From CAZTGZ01 sp044339595 (GTDB taxonomy: Bacteria; Bacteroidota; Bacteroidia; NS11-12g; UBA9320): a stretch of 13,498 nucleotides of DNA. Shown in pieces: positions 1-4,867 of this stretch. Made by a program: the position numbers and the translations under genes. How positions within the stretch are numbered: the stretch's first letter is position 1; the number at the start of each line of letters is the position of its first letter. The stretch is taken from NCBI GenBank assembly GCA_044339595.1, contig JBIIVF010000063.1, forward strand, positions 1 through 13,498, read 5' to 3'. The notes under the pieces were generated by a model that had not been told where the DNA came from, did no database searches, and was given only the letters and a program-made list of their open reading frames with translations.

Positions 1-1
1 T

Positions 2-736
2 AAAGCAGATGTTTACCTCTTGCTGTTTCACCAAAGAAAATTGGGCATGGATTGGATTTTGAACATGCGAATTCGTTCGATGATAGTGGAATCAGACTTT
101 CAACAGCGTTACTTCAATGGGAATCATTTCAAATGGGCGAATAGTTTCAAAAAACAGCAAGATTTAAATGGTGAAATTGGGCTTTCATCTACCCACAGAC
201 ACCCGGTCCAATTGAACATTCAAAGCGGCAGTTTGAAAAACTACATTTACTTTCGTTCAGATGGATATCCGACCCAGCATATGAACGCTGAATTTTGGTA
301 TAAAATTCAATTAAATTACGGGTTGAATTTCAAATTCTGGGCCATCCGAAACAGCGCGGTTTATCAGCAAGTGAATTCAGTGGTATTACCATTGCCAAAA
401 TTTATAGCTAAAAGTACCTGGTTATTGAAAGGTTGGGTATTTCATGAAAACATGTATCTAGAATCGGGCATCGATTTCTTCTACCATAGTGCCTTCGATG
501 CGCCGGTTTATAACCCGGCTACCCGGCAATTTTTAAACACCTCCGGTAAATTATACGGCAATTACCCTATTGGTGATATATTTTTAGATGCGCGCATTCG
601 CACCGTTCATTTAATGGTGAGAATGCATCATGTAAATCAAGATCTTCTATCACCCAACTCAACCATTTTGTCACCGGGTTATCCGATTCTGCCCAGGTCA
701 TTTTCATTTGGCGTGCGATGGATCCTTACGAACTAA
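2..736 (+). CDS. putative outer-membrane porin, C-terminal part (5' end outside window)
   Basis: The reading frame is open from base 2 to the TAA at 734-736, so this is the last 244 codons of a longer gene; the TTG at 20 is not a credible start. The protein is rich in alternating aromatic/polar beta-strand patterns (for example FWYKIQLNYGLNFKFWAI and IFLDARIRTVHLMVRMHHV) and has the late motif GYPILPRSFSFGVRWILTN. That ending resembles the Bacteroidota 'putative porin' family (Porin_10), whose members end in a Y-P-x-x-x-R-x-F-x-F-G-hydrophobic strand. By family it would be an outer-membrane beta-barrel of unknown substrate. No plug or signal peptide can be seen because the N-terminus is missing. 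The last 11 bases overlap the end of the convergent OmpA-like gene. Family assignment is from motif memory and is fairly secure; the substrate is unknown. Confidence 0.75.
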   Translation, partial: KADVYLLLFHQRKLGMDWILNMRIRSMIVESDFQQRYFNGNHFKWANSFKKQQDLNGEIGLSSTHRHPVQLNIQSGSLKNYIYFRSDGYPTQHMNAEFWYKIQLNYGLNFKFWAIRNSAVYQQVNSVVLPLPKFIAKSTWLLKGWVFHENMYLESGIDFFYHSAFDAPVYNPATRQFLNTSGKLYGNYPIGDIFLDARIRTVHLMVRMHHVNQDLLSPNSTILSPGYPILPRSFSFGVRWILTN

Positions 737-1808
737 CTACCTTCAAACTGTAAATTTCTACTCGTTTGTTCATGTCCTCCTCTTCTTTGTTTTTTGGGAT
801 GGGATAAATCATTTTGAAATTACTCATTCCTTTATAACTCAAGCGCTTTCGATCAATTCCATTAGAAATAAGATATTCATAGATCGATTTTGCTCTCTTA
901 TGAGAAAGATATAAGTTATAGTGCTGCTGACTGCGATTCATCACCCGATTTGTAGCAAAATTCATGTGGCCTTGAATTTCAATCAGCATTTCCGGATTAT
1001 CTTTGAGTGACTTTAGCAATTTTTCCAAATCAGGATAGGATTCTGGTTTAAGAACATCGGTATCGGTATAGAAATAGATGTTCTTCAAAGTGATTTTTTC
1101 TACCACTTCAACCGGATTTAAATAAATCTGAATGGTAATCGTGTCGAGTTTGCTCAAAGCTATTTCCTCCGCCTTTAATTGATAATGCGCATTTAAATAC
1201 CCACTTTTGATAAATGTGAGGTTCTGATCGCTGGCTCCGTAGAGCCATAGTCTAAAAAATCCGGCTGGGTTGGTATTGAGGTTTTTTTGGGATTTTTCAT
1301 ACTCGATAATGTATTCGGCCTGTATTCGTTTCTTGCTAACGGCATCAAAAACAAATCCTTGTACTACCCTTTTTTTAGACATAGCTTGTTCAGAAATATT
1401 GCGCTCGTACCAAAAGACAACATTCACCCTGCGGTTGAGACCTTTAACTTCAGATATCGGAACGGTTTCACCCAATGAATCGAGTCGGAGCATATCTTGC
1501 TTTACACCTTGAGAAATAAGAAAATCAGCGGTGTTTCGAGCCCTTCTTCCGGAGAGATGGATGTTGTAATTTTCGTCTGCGTCACTATCGGTATGACCGA
1601 TTAGTTCTACTTTGCGGATATTGACTGATCCAATATCCAACATTTTTTCTCTTAACAAAAACCGAAATTCTTCTCTGACTACATCCCGGTCTGTTTCGAA
1701 ATAAACCGGCACCTCTACTTTCCAAAGCGATTGAGCAAAGGCCTTTCCGTCATTCAACGTGAATGCAAGGCTACAAATCAACAGCGCTATTTTAGAGCGT
1801 ATGGTCAT
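726..1808 (-). CDS. OmpA-family envelope protein with two OmpA-like domains
   Basis: This 360-residue protein starts at ATG 1808 with a signal peptide (hydrophobic residues about 7-18, probable cleavage after AFA at 25). Residues about 33-135 form a first OmpA-like peptidoglycan-binding domain with GHTD (71-74), LSGRRA (85-90) and NRRV (125-128). Residues about 148-230 resemble a carboxypeptidase-regulatory-like beta domain. Residues about 238-357 form a second OmpA-like domain with GHMN (280-283), LSHKRA (301-306) and NKRV (347-350). The family anchors the envelope by binding diaminopimelate of peptidoglycan through the GHTD Asp and the LSxxRA Arg. The first domain keeps both residues; the second has Asn283 in place of Asp, so it may bind something else or bind weakly. 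No transmembrane barrel precedes the domains, so it is likely periplasmic or membrane-associated by other contacts. The TAA stop overlaps the convergent porin. Confidence 0.88.
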   Translation of the reverse strand: MTIRSKIALLICSLAFTLNDGKAFAQSLWKVEVPVYFETDRDVVREEFRFLLREKMLDIGSVNIRKVELIGHTDSDADENYNIHLSGRRARNTADFLISQGVKQDMLRLDSLGETVPISEVKGLNRRVNVVFWYERNISEQAMSKKRVVQGFVFDAVSKKRIQAEYIIEYEKSQKNLNTNPAGFFRLWLYGASDQNLTFIKSGYLNAHYQLKAEEIALSKLDTITIQIYLNPVEVVEKITLKNIYFYTDTDVLKPESYPDLEKLLKSLKDNPEMLIEIQGHMNFATNRVMNRSQQHYNLYLSHKRAKSIYEYLISNGIDRKRLSYKGMSNFKMIYPIPKNKEEEDMNKRVEIYSLKVVSS

Positions 1809-1812
1809 TTTA

Positions 1813-1839
1813 AAAAATTAGGCAATAATCAGACCCAAA
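1813..1839 (-). promoter_or_regulatory. possible promoter of the OmpA-like gene
   Basis: On the minus strand, TTTG at 1839-1836 is followed after 15 nt by TAATTTTT at 1820-1813, and then after 4 nt (TAAA) by the ATG at 1808. The elements resemble the Bacteroidota -33 TTTG and -7 TAnnTTTG boxes, although the last base of the -7 box is T, not G, and 15 nt is shorter than the spacing usually quoted. If real, the transcript would start at or within a few bases of the start codon. Confidence 0.35.
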
Positions 1840-1881
1840 TAATACAACTAGATGTCTTTTTAAACTAATTGGGCGAAAGTT

Positions 1882-1906
1882 AAAAAAAAAGTCCCGTTGC
1901 CGGGAC
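1882..1906 (-). terminator. rho-independent terminator, minus-strand orientation
   Basis: GTCCCG (1891-1896) and CGGGAC (1901-1906) form a perfect 6-bp GC-rich stem with a 4-nt loop. The nine A residues at 1882-1890 become a run of nine U in the minus-strand transcript, directly after the stem. This is the classic intrinsic terminator layout for transcription running right to left. The nearest annotated minus-strand gene upstream is ilvE, more than 800 bp away and with a plus-strand gene between, so the terminator more likely serves a short non-coding transcript. Confidence 0.8.
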
Positions 1907-2022
1907 CTTAAATCTAAAGATCATCGATAAAAAAATTAAACTACTACTTACGATGAAAACTACTAGAAAATAAATCAGGTGACTACTAAACACCCAATTG
2001 TACTGCAGGTATATAAATAGAT
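1882..2022 (-). ncRNA. candidate small RNA of about 140 nt
   Basis: A minus-strand promoter-like box TAATTTTG (2034-2027), an exact match to the Bacteroidota -7 consensus TAnnTTTG, lies about 140 nt upstream of a strong intrinsic terminator (1882-1906). Between them there is no credible coding frame, and TAGTAGT occurs three times on the minus strand (at 1982-1988, 1959-1965 and 1940-1946). No convincing TTTG -33 element was found at the right distance. The exact 5' end is a guess of about 5 nt after the box. I do not recognise it as a known RNA family. The same DNA could instead hold just an orphan terminator. Confidence 0.4.
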
Positions 2023-2026
2023 GTGC

Positions 2027-2034
2027 CAAAATTA
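2027..2034 (-). promoter_or_regulatory. -7 promoter box (TAnnTTTG) for the candidate small RNA
   Basis: TAATTTTG on the minus strand matches TAnnTTTG at every fixed position. It points toward the terminator at 1882-1906 and lies in non-coding DNA. A matching -33 TTTG was not seen. Confidence 0.4.
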
Positions 2035-2072
2035 TAACATATTGATTTTATGTGACTTGTGAATTTATTAAT

Positions 2073-2123
2073 TGGAATTCAATCCCAATTTTGGAAATTG
2101 TTTTCAAAATTGGGAATTCCCAA
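2073..2123. repeat. long inverted repeat between divergent promoter-like boxes
   Basis: CCCAATTTTG (2084-2093) and CAAAATTGGG (2105-2114) are a perfect 10-bp inverted repeat separated by 11 nt. It extends outward, with a small bulge, through TTGGAATT (2073-2079 region) and AATTCCCAA (2115-2123), giving an imperfect arm of about 20 bp. It has no adjoining T-run, so it is not an obvious terminator. It sits between the minus-strand box at 2027-2034 and the lipoprotein start at 2158, where an operator would be expected. Confidence 0.6.
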
Positions 2124-2125
2124 TC

Positions 2126-2153
2126 TTTGAATTCAGAATCCTTCGTATATTTA
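2126..2153 (+). promoter_or_regulatory. possible promoter of the DUF4440-like lipoprotein gene
   Basis: TTTG (2126-2129), a 16-nt spacer and TATATTTA (2146-2153) resemble the Bacteroidota -33/-7 pair, with the last base of the -7 box A instead of G. The ATG at 2158 follows after only 4 nt (TGGC), implying a leaderless or nearly leaderless message if the promoter is real. Confidence 0.4.
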
Positions 2154-2157
2154 TGGC

Positions 2158-2607
2158 ATGAAATTTCAACTTAGCCTATTCTTGTTGTTCACGCTTGCGA
2201 TTCTTTCATCTTGCCATCAAAATAATCAATCACAACAAACGGTTCTCCCTTTGAACGAACTGCCTAAAATGCTTGAAAATCAATGCATAGCATGGAATAA
2301 GGGCAACCTTGAAGGGTATATGTCTTATTATTGGCAATCAGATTCTCTGAGATTCATCACAGAAAAAAAAGATATCCAAGGTTGGGATAGTATATATTCC
2401 AATTATAAAAGATCCTTCCCAAAATTGGAAGACGTTGGAAAGCTGTCATTTTCAGCATTAAATACCTATGCACTTGGAGGTAATTTGGCCAATGTTACCG
2501 GCCAATGGCATATTCAACGCCCCAAAGGAGACATTGGCGGTAAGTTTTCCTTAATCTGCCGCTATGATGCAGATCATTGGGTAATTGTGGTAGATCATAC
2601 GTGGTAA
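2158..2607 (+). CDS. small lipoprotein with SnoaL-like/DUF4440 (NTF2 fold) domain
   Basis: The 149-residue product begins with a lipoprotein signal peptide: MKFQ, a hydrophobic stretch at 5-16 and the lipobox LSSC with Cys19. After a Gln/Asn-rich linker, residues about 35-149 match the pattern of SnoaL-like/DUF4440 proteins: an N-terminal helix containing AWNKGNLEGY, an aromatic DSLRFI segment, a GWDSIYSNY helix, and C-terminal strands ending with WHIQRPKGDIGGKFSLICR and HWVIVVDHTW. The fold is cone-shaped and can bind small ligands or act as an enzyme; no function can be assigned here. The Cys anchor suggests attachment to a membrane, probably facing the periplasm. It stands alone, in a head-to-head arrangement with the candidate small RNA and convergent with ilvE. 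No terminator is visible in the 131 bp after it. Confidence 0.8.
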   Translation: MKFQLSLFLLFTLAILSSCHQNNQSQQTVLPLNELPKMLENQCIAWNKGNLEGYMSYYWQSDSLRFITEKKDIQGWDSIYSNYKRSFPKLEDVGKLSFSALNTYALGGNLANVTGQWHIQRPKGDIGGKFSLICRYDADHWVIVVDHTW

Positions 2608-2738
2608 ACGACCTCGCATACCTGCATATGTTAATCCATTAAATTTTGTGATGGTTATGTGCAGTGTTTACTAATAAAGGACTTTATAGTTTCTGCTCAT
2701 AATGTATTCATAATAGCAGGTCAGTTAACCAATATTGA

Positions 2739-3794
2739 CTACACCACAGGAACTACCCAACCGAATTCATCTTTGATCTCTTTCCTCTTTAATTGATCCA
2801 ATCCCTTGCTCAAGGCTGCGGTCAATTTGTTTCCCTGATTTTCGATGTCATAAGGAATTCCATCAATCGAAATAGATTGAATGGTAGCAATCGTTGCCGC
2901 TGTTCCGGTTGCGAAAGCTTCTTTAAGTCGCTTACTTTCTGCAAGATTGCGCAATTCTGTTACTGATATTTTCCTTTCCTCGACTTTAATTCCCCAACTG
3001 CGGGCTAATTCCAGAATTGAATCACGGGTAATCCCTCTTAAAATGGTATCGCTGAGTTCTGGTGTTACCAGCACATCGTCGGTAAACATGAAGAAGTTGC
3101 TGGTTCCTAATTCTTCGAGATATTCATGATCTCTGGCATCGGTCCACAACAATTGATGAAATCCTTCCTTTTGAGCTTGTACAGTCGGCAACATAGCTGC
3201 TGCATAGTTACCGGCAGCCTTTGCAAATCCAACACCACCGTGAGCTGCTCTGACATATTCACGTTCCACTTTTATTTTAAGAGGATGGCTGTAGTAGGCA
3301 TTCACCGGACAACCATAAATCATGAACGAATATTTCTGAGAAGGTTTTACCCCGAGATATGAATCTGTAGCAATCATAAATGGTCGCATATACAGAGAGG
3401 CTCCTGGGGCACTGGGCACCCAGGCAGCATCCAATTTCAACCATGCATTTAAACCACCCATAAAGATTTCTTCACTGATGGATGGCATACACATTCTTTC
3501 TGCTGAAATATTAAATCTCTCCCAATTATCGTGTGGCCTGAATAGCAATACCTCGCCTTCAGAAGACTTATAGGCTTTCATCCCTTCAAAAATAGCTTGC
3601 CCGTAATGCATGCAAGACAAGGCGGGACTTAGAGGCAAATCTCCAAATGGCACTATCCGCGCATTACCCCATTCACCATTGGCATAATCAATGATAAACA
3701 TATGATCGGCAAATTCTTCTCCAAAAACGATGTTGTTAAAGTCAACTTCTGAAATTCTCGATTTTGGTATAGGATGAACGATGATTTCTGACAT
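2739..3794 (-). CDS. ilvE: branched-chain amino acid aminotransferase (class IV, PLP)
   Basis: This 351-residue enzyme reversibly transfers the amino group between glutamate and the 2-oxo acids of leucine, isoleucine and valine, the last step of their synthesis and first of their breakdown, in the cytoplasm. The fold-type IV signatures are present: GQAIFEGMKAY (65-75), RPHDNWERFN (86-95), YMRPF (135-139), GFAKAAGNYAAAMLP (189-203) with the PLP Schiff-base Lys192, YLEELGTSNFFMF (225-237) with Glu228 expected to contact the PLP ring nitrogen, ILRGITRDSIL (251-261) and ATGTAATI (295-302). The length of about 350 fits the eukaryote-like BCAT branch better than the roughly 310-residue E. coli IlvE. 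The start at ATG 3794 gives a normal N-terminus. The gene is alone on its strand, 64 bp from a divergent gene of unknown function, with no other ilv/leu genes in the window. Confidence 0.95.
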   Translation of the reverse strand: MSEIIVHPIPKSRISEVDFNNIVFGEEFADHMFIIDYANGEWGNARIVPFGDLPLSPALSCMHYGQAIFEGMKAYKSSEGEVLLFRPHDNWERFNISAERMCMPSISEEIFMGGLNAWLKLDAAWVPSAPGASLYMRPFMIATDSYLGVKPSQKYSFMIYGCPVNAYYSHPLKIKVEREYVRAAHGGVGFAKAAGNYAAAMLPTVQAQKEGFHQLLWTDARDHEYLEELGTSNFFMFTDDVLVTPELSDTILRGITRDSILELARSWGIKVEERKISVTELRNLAESKRLKEAFATGTAATIATIQSISIDGIPYDIENQGNKLTAALSKGLDQLKRKEIKDEFGWVVPVV

Positions 3795-3803
3795 GATAAA
3801 GCC

Positions 3804-3811
3804 TAAATTTG
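3804..3811 (+). promoter_or_regulatory. -7 promoter box for the 3859 gene
   Basis: TAAATTTG exactly matches TAnnTTTG in the 64-bp divergent spacer between ilvE and the 3859 gene. TTTC at 3785-3788 (inside the ilvE 5' end) is a three-of-four match to the -33 TTTG, 15 nt upstream. It would give a 5' leader of about 40 nt. Confidence 0.45.
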
Positions 3812-3858
3812 AGCTTCAAAATAAGAACAAATAATCCTATCCAAAAAATCTAATTCAA

Positions 3859-4323
3859 ATGACTTCTATCACCGATGGCGCCATAGCCCTATTATTTGAA
3901 ACCATAACCCTGACTAATTATGTTGTAGAAGAGAAGAAAAGCCCAGCTCTGCCTGCAAAAGAGATAACTCCGGATAAATCCAAAAAAATTCAAAAAACCA
4001 TTATGTTATTTCCGGATGACTTTGAGTTAAATGCTAACAAGGATGTCTATACCTTTTACAAAAATATTCTTAAGGCCATACAGCTACCCGAATCTGCAGC
4101 AGAAAAACTTCAAGAGGGTCAGTTTAACGAGAGTCTGCTTAAACCGGGCACTTTTATGATTTGTTGGGGAACTAAATTTGGCAGTGACGAAGCTAAATAC
4201 GATGTTATTTCGACTAAATCCGGCGGCAAATTCCTGTACACCGATCATTTGAATCATGTTTCGGTTGACAAAAATATGAAAACGAAATTATGGCAACAGA
4301 TCAAGCCCATTTACAATGTGTAG
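3859..4323 (+). CDS. uncharacterised protein, possibly HolD-like (DNA polymerase III psi)
   Basis: The 154-residue protein has no signal peptide or membrane segment. Residues 1-50 are low-complexity and Lys/Pro-rich (around 27-47), and residues about 50-154 look like a compact alpha/beta domain: a strand with TIMLFPDDF, a helix YTFYKNILKAIQL, a short helix, LLKPGTFMICWGTKFG, and the ending KTKLWQQIKPIYN. The order (helix with I/VLxAIxL, a loop, a strand with a Trp after Cys, then a C-terminal LWQQI helix) recalls the C-terminal half of E. coli HolD (psi), which I remember as containing VLRAL, a CNSW strand and ALWQQI. Psi links the clamp loader to SSB through chi. This is a weak resemblance from memory, not an assignment; no enzyme motif is visible. 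The gene slightly overlaps or abuts the following lipoprotein gene, so the two may be co-transcribed. Confidence 0.65.
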   Translation: MTSITDGAIALLFETITLTNYVVEEKKSPALPAKEITPDKSKKIQKTIMLFPDDFELNANKDVYTFYKNILKAIQLPESAAEKLQEGQFNESLLKPGTFMICWGTKFGSDEAKYDVISTKSGGKFLYTDHLNHVSVDKNMKTKLWQQIKPIYNV

Positions 4324-4324
4324 C

Positions 4325-4762
4325 ATGAAGATTAAACAGATTATTCGGAAATTAATGCGAATCAACCCTACAAAATCAATGATGATTTTGATTGCTTTTT
4401 TGCTGGGAGGATTCTTAATTCCCGGATGTGCGCCCAACGGGAATCACATCGGCATTCAAGGAAATGATTTGTTTTATACACCGGCGGTATCCTCTGAAGA
4501 AGCCCATACGATTGCGGATTATCTGGTACAAACTGAGTTTTTTGCCAATGGTCAAAAATCAGTTCAGTTAGACAATGTGGAAGGAGTTCCATATTTCAGA
4601 TTGGTGGTAAAAGAAGGATTTACCCTGGATTCAGCCAACCGCAGTACCTTGCATGCCTATGGTCGGTTGTTGCACGAGGATTTGTACAAAAACAAGCCCT
4701 TCATATTTCATATTTGCGATAAAAATTTCAGGACTTTGCATGCCTTTAGCTTTAAGAAGTGA
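4325..4762 (+). CDS. uncharacterised lipoprotein
   Basis: The start is uncertain. ATG 4316 would overlap the previous gene by 8 bp and give an MCSMK start, ATG 4325 lies just after its stop, and ATG 4355 gives the most normal lipoprotein signal peptide. All share MMILIAFLLGGFLIPGC, a hydrophobic segment ending in a lipobox Cys (residue 35 from 4325, 25 from 4355). The mature part of about 110 residues contains GNDLFYTPAVSSEEAHTIA, a helix ADYLVQTEFF, the strand SVQLDN, the strand YFRLVVKEGF and the ending PFIFHICDKNFRTLHAF. I recall similar patterns (VYYT, EA, L..YL...FF, VQL, RMVVK, HLCD..LKTL) as a stand-alone or C-terminal domain in unrelated Bacteroidota membrane proteins, but I know no function. 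It follows the 3859 gene closely and is convergent with pcrA. Confidence 0.7.
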   Translation: MKIKQIIRKLMRINPTKSMMILIAFLLGGFLIPGCAPNGNHIGIQGNDLFYTPAVSSEEAHTIADYLVQTEFFANGQKSVQLDNVEGVPYFRLVVKEGFTLDSANRSTLHAYGRLLHEDLYKNKPFIFHICDKNFRTLHAFSFKK

Positions 4763-4867
4763 GGGGCAAATTTTAAGTTGAACAGCCGGATCGTTCTTTA
4801 ACAACCTATTGAGTTCAATTATAATCTCATCTTTGAACGTTATCATGGCACGCAAAAGTTGCACTCA

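Noticed and set aside
708..914. Plus-strand frame of 68 codons after the porin
   Set aside because: It overlaps the porin end and runs antisense to the second OmpA domain; it shows no homology signal.
1951..1974. Tiny plus-strand frame encoding MKTTRK
   Set aside because: Six codons only, no promoter pointing that way, and no evidence that it acts as a leader peptide; the minus-strand RNA explains the region better.
1940..1988. Three ACTACTA words considered as a CRISPR or iteron-like array
   Set aside because: Only seven bases are repeated, the spacing is unequal (19 and 23 nt), and there is no repeat-spacer structure or nearby cas or rep gene.
4631..4864. Minus-strand frame of 77 codons directly downstream of pcrA, spanning the 4763-4867 gap
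   Set aside because: Its start is only 4 bp past the pcrA stop and the first part looks protein-like, but about 130 bases run antisense through the lipoprotein gene, whose lipobox and strand pattern are far more convincing.
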